Shown piece by piece: positions 1 through 10,428 of a DNA stretch of 64,000 nucleotides. Source of the DNA: Lyophyllum atratum. Lineage: Eukaryota > Basidiomycota > Agaricomycetes > Agaricales > Lyophyllaceae. The first letter of the stretch is position 1; each line of letters begins with the position of its first letter. The stretch lies in assembly GCA_014905825.1 (NCBI GenBank), contig JACGCN010000064.1, positions 62,001-126,000 of the forward strand, in the 5' to 3' direction. The position numbers were made by a program, and so were the translations under genes. A model generated the notes under the pieces. The model saw only the letters and a list, made by a program, of their open reading frames with translations. It did not search any database and was not told the DNA's origin.

Positions 1-16
1 AGCATCCTTTTCGAGC

Positions 17-2841
17 ATGGGTTTTGGTTTCAAAGAGAAAGTCAAGGAGAAAGAGAATAGTCGTCCTGGTAAGGTGGCTGACCAGGCCAAGGTCGTCTCT
101 TCTCCCACTGTCCACCCGAGTTCACCCCTCGCGACGGTCCCACCGCCCTCTATACGGTTTCAGAAGCGGCCTACTTCGTCGCATGGTCTATTTAACCTGC
201 ATAAACCGAAGGGTTTGAAGAAGAAGAGATCTTTGGCGTCCCTTCTTTCCGAATCAGCTACTGCTGAAGGCACCCAACCACCACGAGCTTCCCGGACGCA
301 TTCTTCTGACGCTGCATCCTCGTCTAATTTGGCTGTACCCTCGAAATCCTCCCTATCAGGTGCCAAAGAGAAGGCTACGAGAGCAGCCGAACGGGATCTT
401 CGAAAGGAGGAGTATAGGCAGCTACAATTGCAAGGCCCGACACCCCAACCAATCCGCCCAAGCAGCAAGAAGGCCATTTGGGCAAAACGTCACAATATGA
501 AGGTGCACACACTTCAAAATCAGGCTGTCTACATGCAAGCATACGATCCTATCCTTCTTGAAAAGTATGTGATCGTTATCATGTCAGCCATTCCTTTACT
601 AACCGAATTTCAAGTGACCGGCAGCTAGACCTTTTGCTGCGACAGATTAATCCTCTTGAAAATCCTTCCTTCCATGACTATGGACGCAATGTGCCCTTCT
701 ATGTGCTTGATGTCGGGTGTGGTGCTGGTCATTGGCTCCTAGAGGCTGCTACCCATTGGAACCACTCCTCAATCACTGGTTTTGATATGGTAGACATCTT
801 GATTCCCGAGGCGCGTGATCATGACAAGATTCACTTCAGTCGTGGAAACTTGCACGTCTTCGTTTAATATTCTACGTTATTATTGCTGACTTCCTTGACA
901 GCCTTCAGCGCTGGCCGATGCCGGACAAGACCTTCGACCTCGTACGCATGGCTAATCTCTCTCTCTGTATACCGTACGACAAATGGGAGCACGTCTTGGC
1001 CGAAGTACACCGGGTACTTACAATCGACGGTCGACTTGAGCTGATCGACGACCAAATTTTCTTCCCTTACGCGTCAGAATCCACAGCACGGCCAATTTCG
1101 CTATCCCTTTCCATTCCCCCTCTTAAATCACCTGCTCTCGATAAGGGGGTTTCTTTCTTTGACATGGATGAAGAGCAAGAAAACGATGCTGATTCCATCG
1201 GGTCGCAGTCGACGCTCATCAGCGACGGAGATACAATATTCCCTTCGCCCAAGCATCCGGATAGCTTGTTCATATCCAACCCCGACGCCCCTAGCAGCCC
1301 GACGAAGCCCAAACCAGCATCAGCAGCTTTTGATGACGATAATGCCCCTACCTCAGCAACTACGATCAAACCTGCGGACACAGCTCACCCGTCCGAATGG
1401 AGTGACAACGCGAGGGCATCGAAGGATATGGAGACTGTCTTCGAAAAGATGCTCAACAAGAGATTTGGCGTCCACTCGCGCCCATCGGAATTTATAGTCA
1501 ATATTATGGCACACGTGTTCGGGAATGGGGAGAAGCTGCAAAGCTACCACCTGAAGTTGGCGCCCAAAGACGCTCACATAGAATATGCACGGAGCGGTGG
1601 CAACGCTAGCGGGACGGGTAGCTCGGAAGGCGGCGACAAAGAGGATAAAGCGGTGGCAGAGTCGAAGAAGGTCGGTCAGAGAATAAACGGAATGACTAGG
1701 CCCTGGTTCAATGCCGACGGTGACAAGGAAGAGAAAAGGCGTCTCAAGAAGCTCGCCAAGAGCCCGACGCCGACGACGGACATATCATTCTTCCCACCAG
1801 ATACCCGCATTCCAGAGACTCTCAGCGCGAAAGCTGCTGGTCGCCTCGGCCTTAGCGGGGAGAGTCCGATTCCCAAGGCCGTTTCTCGCATCCCAGAAAA
1901 TGTCAGCGCAAAGGCCGCTCATCGTCTTGGTATTCCCATGACGGGGGAGTTGAAAAGCGAAGAATCGGCGCAGTTGCGATCCCCTGCTCCCGAGCCCAAA
2001 GTAGTGAAAACAACCGCGACTTCACCTGCTTCTTCTCCCGCTTCTCCTACCATCGCTACTGCCCCTCCTATAGCTGAAACAAAGAGCCGAGACAGTCAAA
2101 TAGGCTCTCACTCGGAAAGCCGGCTCAGTGCGAAGGCGGCGCATCGTCTTGGTATCTCTTACTCAGCCTTGACCGAGGCGGCGGCATCGGCAAAGGCATC
2201 CTCTGAGTCCTCTCGTCGCCCGCAATCGTCTTCGTCGACACTTGTCAATCCAGTGGCCCCGAGTCAGTCTCCTGGTTTGATCGTTGGATCTTCGTTTATT
2301 CCTCTGTCTGCCGCCGAACTCGAGATGCACACCTGCAAATATATCCACACGCTTATTGGATGTAAACCGGCACTTGCGGAGTACATCTCATCGTTCGTGG
2401 ACGAAGAAGGGAACAGGATCGAGAGCGATGAGAACTTTGACCAGGCAATATGGGATTACGAATGGTGATTACACTTTCCCCTTCCCCGCAAAAACGCTTA
2501 ACTGATCCTTATACCCCAGTTTCCGTCGGCGCCGCTTCAACTGGCCATCTGAGATTCCCGACTGCTGGGATGCCGACCCTGACACAGACGCTCCTGACTC
2601 CGTACCCACCTCCAAATCCGTCGACACCCCCAAATCTGCCACCTTCCGTAACTCCATGACCTTTGAGGCGCCATCGCCATTGTCAAGTGACGCATCTGAC
2701 CCTTCATCAGCACACCCGTATAAGCATGACGACCTCACCCATGTGCGGACGCTGCGTGTGTATGAAGCCATCAAGACGGGCGAGTACTCCGTGTCTACGC
2801 TGCAGTTCCCTCGGACGGCCCCGCGAAGTCCCCCGCGCTAG
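17..2841 (+). CDS. SAM-dependent methyltransferase-domain protein with disordered C-terminal half
   Basis: Four exons fit: 17-564, 615-855 (or 861), 909-2464 and 2520-2841. The N-terminal ~180 residues are basic and Ser/Pro-rich. The Rossmann motif I DVGCGAGHW lies at about residues 214-222, followed by a class I fold ending in RVLTIDGRLELIDD. The remainder is long, Ser/Pro-rich and probably disordered, with three copies of a [LV]SAKAA[GH]RLG motif, and ends with DYECFRRRRFNWPSEIP and a Ser-rich tail. Fungal proteins of this layout are annotated only as methyltransferase-domain proteins; the substrate is unknown. The reading frame is open upstream of the ATG at 17, so the true start could lie outside the window. 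The two-donor ambiguity of intron 2 changes only two residues. Confidence 0.75.
1821..2153 (+). repeat. three dispersed SAKAA-RLG motif copies within the methyltransferase gene
   Basis: Ten-codon copies lie at 1821-1850 (LSAKAAGRLG), 1902-1931 (VSAKAAHRLG) and 2124-2153 (LSAKAAHRLG), in frame. The first two are preceded by RIPE. Codons differ between copies while residues are kept, which suggests a selected short linear motif rather than a recent DNA duplication. Confidence 0.8.
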
Positions 2842-3458
2842 GTTTACTCCCTCTTCACGACTCGATGACCGATAATCCACTGTATCAATATTGCATCTCA
2901 TGTTAGCCAAGCAAATTATCGTACGCCCTTTCTCGTTTGTTGTCTTTCTACCTCTGCATCCACACGCATCCTATCCTCGTTTACAATTAATTGCTCTCGT
3001 GAGCATCATGGACCGTCATCTATCGCATTGTTGTTGCTACACTCTGTAGAACCCATTATTGGTTTAAAGTTCCTCTGTCTTTGCATACGTTATTGTGCTT
3101 TTCTTGATTCAAGTAATCGTAACACCCGAGCTGTTGTACTGTACATATGCCATCTTAGTCCTGATTCGACCCATGAAATTCCTCGGCGGCGGAAATCCAG
3201 ACGCAAAAGAGCTCCTGGCTTCCAGTAAGCAGCGATTTGGTAGAGACAGACCTCAGAGACGGACCTCGGAGTTGGCGACGGAAGCGCGGAGCTGAGCAGG
3301 CCGGAAACTGCGTCACATGACCGGGTTACGCGTTTAATTTAAATTGGTTTCTTCCTTGCGAGTTCCCCATTTACTGATAGTAAACCTCCTGGACGGTCTC
3401 GGAATACCCCTTGGACGTTATCTCCAGCGCACTCATACCAATCGGGAATACCACTGCC
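2842..3458. other. intergenic, no gene seen
   Basis: About 600 bases between two same-strand genes. It should hold the 3' end of the methyltransferase transcript and the promoter of the WLM protease. The small open frames here show no recognisable protein. Confidence 0.5.
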
Positions 3459-4766
3459 ATGACGCAGGTTTTCGTGCAGATGTTCACTCACCTGAAGGAT
3501 AAGCCAAAGGCCGATCAGGCTCTTCCAATGCTTCAAAGAATCGCGTCTCTTGTCAAGCCAATCATGCGAAAACATAATTGGAATCTTCCAGTGCTAGCTG
3601 AATTCTTTCCAGAAAGTCCAAACCTTCTAGGTAGGTCAACGCTGGATATATTCTTGTTTTTTTACGCCTACACGTTTGACGCGCAACATCACCAGGCCTC
3701 AGTATGTGGTGTAATACTAGGTTTCTCGGGCGTATCGCTGATCAAGTTAGATGTGAATATGGGACAGAAGATCTGCCTACGCTTGCGCCCAGCACATGCA
3801 CCTGACACATTTTACGATGAAGAAGATGTGGTGCAGACGATGCTTCACGAAGTCAGTAACAAGAACCTCAACATCGTACATCAATGCTCACTTTCCCCTT
3901 AGTTGACTCACAATGTACACGGCCCGCACGACGAGAAATTCTACAAATTTCTTTCTGGACTCCAAGACGAGTATGATGCCCTTCAGCGATCAGGGTATGC
4001 TGGGGAGGGATTCTTCTCGAAAGGGCACCGCGTAGGTGCCAATGTATCTCACGATCTACCACCACACTTGGCCCGCTTGAAGGCCCTCGAAGCTGCTGAG
4101 AAGCGAAGGCAGTCGTCGCGGGTCCTAGGCAGCGGAGGTAGGCTGGGTGGCAGGATGAATACGAAGGGTCTGAGCCCCAGAGAGCTCGCTGCTCAGGTCT
4201 GCATGCGCAACCTTTGTCCAATTAAGAAGAGGCCACTCACATTTTCTTGAAAGGCTGCCGAACGCAGAACACGAGACGAGAAAGCCTGCGCATCCGGCGC
4301 ATTAGCCAATCAAGAGGCCGAGAATGCCGCAAAGGAGAGTGTGGAGGATCATATCATTGATCTCTCCATCGACGATTTGGACGCTGATGAAGTGCTCATG
4401 GTCGAGCAGAAAATGCCTCTAGCTGGGCCATCGAAAGCAGCAGCTATTCCAATAACTAAGAGGACACCTGCGTCGACTTCTATCAAGTTGAGCTCTATGC
4501 CGTCCTCTGCTTCAATCACTGGCGCTTCTGGATCATCGACGCGGAATAAAGTCCCTTCCAAAGCCTCTCCTCGGGCTTCGGCTCAGTGGCCATGTCTAAT
4601 GTGTACGCTGCTTAATGACCCGATGGCTTTGCAATGTGATGCATGCTCTACGGTGCGGCCGCCTGACCTGAGCTTGGGGTGGGTGTGCCTGACGTGTGGT
4701 GAAGTTGGTATACCCCACGAACGTTGGATGTGTCAGCTCTGTGGCACTGTGAAGACGAGCAGTTGA
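3459..4766 (+). CDS. WSS1: WLM-domain metalloprotease, Wss1/SPRTN-like, with RanBP2-type zinc fingers
   Basis: Exons 3459-3630, 3751-3851, 3903-4196 and 4254-4766 give about 359 residues. Splicing joins MLHE to LTHNVHGPH, creating the HExxHxxxxxH zinc site at residues 90-100 that defines the WLM family. The N-terminus (FTHLKDKPKADQALPMLQ, then LVKPIMRKH) is typical. The C-terminal part has an acidic HIIDLSIDDLDADEV stretch that could be a SUMO- or Cdc48-binding motif, and two RanBP2-like Cys4 fingers (WPCLMCTL...CDAC and WVCLTCGE...CQLC). Known family members digest DNA-protein crosslinks and sumoylated proteins in the nucleus. The start ATG was chosen by family N-terminus; an upstream in-frame ATG at 3411 also exists. 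Confidence 0.87.
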
Positions 4767-4866
4767 CGTGTTTTTGGACCTTTATTCGTAGGCTACATGG
4801 ATTGGGATTAGACCGTTCATTATTATTATACCAAAGGATAGAATCCTTTCCCTACATTTGCATATA

Positions 4867-6360
4867 TCACAAAGTAATTTGAAATATCCTGACGTTCTCG
4901 CTACCGTTGCTATCGATGTTCTGCATATATACCGTCTCTTCAGCCTCGATTTGGAGTTCTCGAACTTGAAGCGTCTCTCCTGAGTTTGAATTCAATCAGT
5001 GATCAAGTGATAAGAAGAAACTGCTCAGAATGCGCCACACTTTGAACAGATTGCAAAAATTGGTCGAACGTTTCCTTGTTTCTGATCGTTGCTGCAATAA
5101 GCGCAGACTTTTGTAACCCAGAAGATCCAGGCTGTAGAGCAAGATGTAGAACTCCAGTCAATGCTGGTATCAGCGACGGGTCGAAGATCTGCGAAGAGCT
5201 CCCTTAAGCTCGGTTGAGCAGGAAATGTTATAGTACACGTACTATGTCGGCACCCAGAACCAAATCAGCGTCAATGTCATTTTGTAAGAGTGATTTGAGG
5301 CGTATCTTTCGCTCATGATTCTGTGAGTCGGTCCAGTCCAAGAAACTGTAGTGAACCTGAGAGCACGAGGAGGATCTGTCTTCAAGCAGGTGAGCGGGGC
5401 GTCAGTAAAAAGCCGAAATAAACCGAGGCATACTGCATGGCATTTGTACATTGTCCCGACATCTTGCAAGAACATCTTCGTTGACGTCTGTTAACCAAAG
5501 AACTGAGCATGGCGTGTTCGGTGAAGATGATTGTTGGAGACGTGTAATGATGATTCCTAGGAAGCCGGTGCCAGAACCCAACTCAAGGATTCGTTTATCC
5601 TTTAACAAGCCTTCATATGTTAGGGGTCAAAATGGACTGCAGCGTCTGAGATTCAACGAAGATCTTACCCGCGTGCTTTGTTATATATTGAGACAGCACA
5701 AAACTAGCTTGCCACGTCCGTAGGCCCGTCGTGCCGCTCTCGATCGTCGTCCGCGACTCAAGTAAAGTAACAGTTTCATATTCCTCAAGTTGGTTCGTTC
5801 CAGATGCAAATTGTTCAACCTGGACCTGGACACCACCTTGATCAAGTGATGCGTCTTGGAGGATCTTCCGGAAATGAGTTACATATGATGGTGCTGGAGG
5901 TTTTTGGACACGAAGCTCTTGCGGACAGCTTTGATCGCGATGACCCGGTTTCGCTGAGCCGGGTGCACTAAATTCAGGTTGGATATAATGAAGAAGGTAC
6001 TTAGAAGGATACATACGGTCCCGAGGGCAATAACGTGAGATAGTGCTCATAAATGCGAGCATCAATTTCGAAGTCCTAGAGAGCATGCATATGATTATGA
6101 AGAGACACAGATTGGATCGTACACGGACATGCCTCTATCGGCGGCATGCTTTCCAAATGGTGAATTGCCCATTTCCAGAAAAGTTTCTGATACTGTTCAG
6201 ATGGTGGATATCGAAGGAAATGAGGATTCAAGAGAATTTGTTCAAGGAAAAATGCATGGACAACAAGAGGCGATAGATTTTTTGGGAAGGAAATTTTGCT
6301 TGGGGGTACCAGTGAGGCGAATGCACGTAGAACGTCGAAAAGTTCACGTCCCAGAGCCAT
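4867..6360 (-). CDS. EFM3: EFM3/FAM86-type protein-lysine methyltransferase (elongation factor 2)
   Basis: The protein is spread over about six exons read from the reverse strand. Key pieces in order are LVPPSKISFP near the N-terminus, SGTTGLRTWQAS just before the methyltransferase fold, motif I RILELGSGTGFLG, WLTDVNEDVL, then LDWTDSQNHE, DADLVLGADIV, ALIAATIRNKETFDQFL and a C-terminus ending VRIFQITL. This order matches the Efm3/EEF2KMT family, which methylates a lysine of EF2 in the cytosol. The start Met at 6360 gives the usual short lead into LVPP; an in-frame ATG at 6429 is possible. The last intron uses a GTGTGG donor (about 4983-5035) and is the least certain join. It is divergent from mS45, with about 160 bp between starts. 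Confidence 0.8.
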
Positions 6361-6518
6361 TAGACGTTCGATTAGGAGGAACTCTGAGGTGAGGCTAATA
6401 GTAGAAAGCTCTACGATGATGTCAATCACCGAAGGTTAACTCCGATCAAGCCGGCCATAAAGTTAATACACGTGACCATGTCCAGAAATCCCTCAAATTT
6501 TTTTGCCACCGAGACGCC

Positions 6519-8089
6519 ATGTTCTCCAACCTTCGCATTTCCGCTAGGTGTGTCCGAACATGTTCGCGACCATCTCCTCAACTCTGTGCTCGCCGTAGCA
6601 TTTCATATACCCCTCCAAACCGCTCTGAACTTGCTCCCGAACCTCCTTCCGAAGCAGACCTTGAAGATCCTGTCATCGAAAAGATCATCGAGAAGCTGGA
6701 ATCCAGGGCAGAAGAAGAAGGCAGGCAACCGGAGACTTACAATGAGTTCATGGAATCAATGGGCGAGAAATTCAAGAAGGCCGACGGACCGAACAAATGG
6801 CTCGGTGGTACAGTAGTTGAGTTCGTCCCTCTTCGTTTTGTTTCATTCACTCAACAACCAACTCAAACTTTTCTTCAGCCGTTTCCAATGAACCCTTCAT
6901 TCAAGCCTCCAGCCCCGGTTTCAGACGCCGTGCGGACCATGATATACCGCAGCTACATGCTGGACCCCGTGAAGAATAGTGTTCGAGTGCTATCACAGCG
7001 GTATCATTTGAGCTTGAAGCGCGTCGACGCGATCTTGCGGCTGAAAGGGATGGAACATGATTGGGTTAAGGTTAGTGTGACTTCCTTTCTCTCACACCGC
7101 ATAGCGGTCGTGTTTCCATGATGTTTTAAACGATTAGTCTTGAAGACACCTTCATGGTTAAAAATACCATTTTATGGACTCCTGATATTTATCTCCCTAA
7201 TCACTGTTCTGGAGTCTTGATTACTGATTTCCGTTCTCTACAGGTACATTATCGTCTCTCCCTTCTTTCTACATGCTGACCGTGGCCTCTTGGTCTCTCA
7301 CGACTATTCAGAAGGTCAGTCGTCTTTCTATCTGTGATACATTCCTACGCATGCTTCTGTGATGAGAACTGTAAAATTCATTCGCGAAATGGAAGACATT
7401 TGAGGTGCCTTACATCACCCAAATCTTGGTTAAAAGCCGTTTTGCAACCCCATCTGATCCTGCCTTCTTGCTTTGTCGCCGTCGCCGTCATTTTTCTAAC
7501 GAGCAATCTTGTTTCAGGGTAAAACGCTACAAACAGGCTTCCTTGCTGGCATGGAGAAGGTTCTCGGTGTTGATTCCTCCGACGTCCAATTGTCCGCCGA
7601 TCTTAGGAAGGATGCCCACGAAGCAGATGTCCTTGAGCAAGAGGAGCGACGTGATGCCGCTCGGCAACGGTATCAACAACTGTACTGGGAGTCTGTACCC
7701 GAAGACGGTCGAGTAAGTTCTTCGCCAGATCCTCATATGCCTCGTGGTATTAACCGAGCTGCTTGTAGGAACCCATCGTTCCAGCATCCCTTGAACACGC
7801 CAGGTCGGCGGCCAAACGTTATGCCAAGGCAGAAGAGGCGTTTAAGTCGAATCCCAAATTTATGCCCCGCATCAAGGACAACACGACTCAAACTCCGAAG
7901 GAGAAAGTGCAGGTGGTCACCAAACCAGGGCGACCATCTACCAAATTCGTTGATGTTGGGGGTCACTTTATCGAGGTCGATGAGCGTTTGCGACGCATTG
8001 CTGAGTCTGAACGTAGGGCCAAGATCAAGGTGAGAAGGGCTGAGGAGAGCAAGGCTGCCATTCTGGAGCAAAGGGCAGCACGGAGTTGA
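6519..8089 (+). CDS. MRPS35: mitochondrial small-subunit ribosomal protein mS45 (Bot1/Mrps35 family)
   Basis: Exons 6519-6812, 6879-7070, 7518-7712 and 7769-8089. The N-terminus is rich in Arg and Ser without acidic residues, as expected of a mitochondrial presequence. Conserved blocks are YMLDPVKNSVRVLSQRY, SLKRVDAILRLKGMEHDW, then GKTLQTGFLAGMEKVLGV, and a basic helical C-terminus. These match the eukaryotic mitochondrial regulator (Bot1p) family, a fungal mitoribosomal small-subunit protein. The third intron, 7071-7517, is 447 nt, far longer than the ~55-65 nt introns around it, so a small extra exon there cannot be excluded. It is convergent with CCT7. Confidence 0.8.
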
Positions 8090-8359
8090 GGACAATTCTA
8101 ACATTATCGATTCTGTTTGCATGTCGTCGTTTACATATAATCCTAGTAGTTTTGCGTTTCCTACCGCGTTAGAAACGTTATGTGAATCGACTTCTGTTTG
8201 TTACTTCGACCTGGTAGTCGGTGTGTGGACTGCGCCACCACAGTTTGATGTCGCGCAGAACCACTGAGGTGATCTGGAAGCTCTATTTTAACCATGATTT
8301 TACATTATTCTTGCTGGTAAAGTGAACATGCGCCATCGGATTACAGAACATGTGCCGTT

Positions 8360-10293
8360 TCACCGTCCACGGCCCCGTCCTCTAAGTGCTCTTTGTGCCG
8401 TACCAGGTGGTGCTCTCGGCCCGGGGTTTTGCTAACGGCAAGTCAGTCACACATACGCGAACCTCTCAGTCAAGTAAACACTTACCGCTTCGCTTTGAGG
8501 GTTCCTCACAGTTTCGTCCACACTGAGAATCAAACTTGCTGCCTCTGCGGCGCTGCTGATGGCGTTGACCTTGACGAGGCTGGGCTCCCAAACGAAGGCA
8601 TCCATGTTGTCACGTACGCCCGAGGCACCATCGACGTCGACACCAAACCACTTCTCCCCGTTAGCATGCTTCATGCGCAACTTGTTTAGGATGTCGGTCG
8701 AATCCAGACCAGCGTTATCACAGATCTGGCGGGGGATGATTTCGAGTGCCTTTGCAAATGCTGTCATGATAAGCTGGAGTTTACCAGGGATGGACAGAGC
8801 GTGCTTTCGAATATAGGCAGACAATTCCATCTTGTTGGCAATATATAAGCTGCGGCGCATCGCTATGAGCAGTGGGGTAACGTACCTCGATGGCTCCGCC
8901 TCCAGCGACGACTTCCCCATTCCTGACAGCACGTTTCACGACCATGATCGCATCGTGGAGACTTCTCTCTACTTCTTCAATGAACTGGTCTGCGCCACCG
9001 CGCAAGATCAGAGTGCAAGTTTTGGCTTTCGGGCAGTCCTCGAAGAGGTTGTACCGTTCACCACCGATCTGTCTCTCCTGGAATGATCCGCACGTCCCAA
9101 GGTGCTCTCTGCTCATATCGGAGCAAGTGGATTGAATAGCACCCCCGACGGCCTGAACAACCCTGCGAAGATCGCCAGCAGCAACACGGCCGGCGCAGAA
9201 GATGTCCCGATCGGCGAACCACTGAGTAGCGAGATCACCTATGGGGAGTTTGCTGAGGACGACTTTGGCGCCCGTCTTTTCGATTGCTTCCAGCTTCCTG
9301 TAGATGATCTCCCACTCTGCATCGACAATAGCCTGGTAGTCGGAAACAGCCTCTACGCGAACTTCAGCATTGTCTTTTTCAGCTTTCAACTCGAGCTCCA
9401 CATTGAGACACAGAATGAGGGGGTCCTTGAACTGTTTGGGCTGTTGTTCCGCGCCGGCATAGGTGAAGGTCTTTTTGAAGGCCACACCGCGCACGAGGAG
9501 TGAGTCTTGCATGCCTCCTCCAGCAATTTTCTTCACTCCAATCAGTGATTCGTCGAGATCGTCCTGGTCTAAGCTCTGGACGGCATCTACAACCATGTTG
9601 GAGAAGAAGGGTTTCTCGGAGTGGATCAGTTTGGATGACATCGATGTCGAAGCACATTTGAGTAAGAGAGATCGGAATTTCCTGGAATTGTTTCAAAAGG
9701 GCGACTCCACGGAGATACGGGCAACCTACTCGGGATCTGTTTTATCTATCGTTATTTGAAGTTCTTTAATGTGATCGATAGCCTATGACAGAGATTAAGG
9801 AAGATCAAATACACGCGAGACATGGTGCGCGTACCAATTGAGATGCCTGGCGGAAGCCCTTCATGATAATGTGCGGGCTAACACCCTCCTCGATGTATCC
9901 GCGGATCTCTTTGAGCAGCTGTGCGGCCAATAGCACAACACTCGTTGTCCCATCACCGACTTCAGCATCTTGTGCGCGAGCGATGTCAACAAGGGTCCGC
10001 GCGGCAGGGTGCACGATATCAAGGAGTTTTAAGATTGTCGCGCCATCGTTGGTGATCTGCGCCTCGCCACGATCCGAAACAATAAGCTTATCCATTCCTC
10101 TCGGCCCAAGAGTGCTAGAGAGCGTCTCTGCAATTGCGAGACATGCCGAGATATTGGATAGCAGTTGGGGTGTTCCCTGCGAAGTGTCTGTGCCCTCCTT
10201 GAGGAGGACTACAGTCGGTTGCTTTGGAAATCGAGATTAGCAGGGTAAAGACAATTTAAGAGTAGTGCACACCATCCCTAGACCGCGCTGCAT
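8360..10293 (-). CDS. CCT7: T-complex protein 1 subunit eta (cytosolic chaperonin CCT7)
   Basis: Exons (high to low) are 10293-10273, about 10221-9835, 9782-9730, 9681-8886, then from 8830, and a short last exon ending at the TGA at 8360. The first exon encodes MQRGLGM. Group II chaperonin motifs are present: [53 protein letters not shown] and VVAGGGAIE. The eta identity follows from [18 protein letters not shown] and [18 protein letters not shown]. The tail [14 protein letters not shown] with an RGRGR end is usual for fungal CCT7. It folds actin, tubulin and WD40 proteins in the cytosol. Its start is 135 bp from the divergent RAD5 start, so the two probably share a promoter. Confidence 0.95.
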
Positions 10294-10428
10294 TTTGGAT
10301 GAGTGTGAGGAGATGGAGACAGGCCAAGACGCAATCTTTCTCGGGCAGTTTGTATTTGTTTGTCCAGCGCGTTTGGCGCGTCCGCCACTGGAAATTATGC
10401 GTTTGACAGAACGCGTCTCTCCCCTCTC

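Noticed and set aside
7359..7457. Possible box C/D snoRNA in the long mS45 intron (GTGATGA at 7359, CTGA at 7454)
   Set aside because: Boxes match but the flanking bases do not pair into a terminal stem and no clear D'/C' pair is present.
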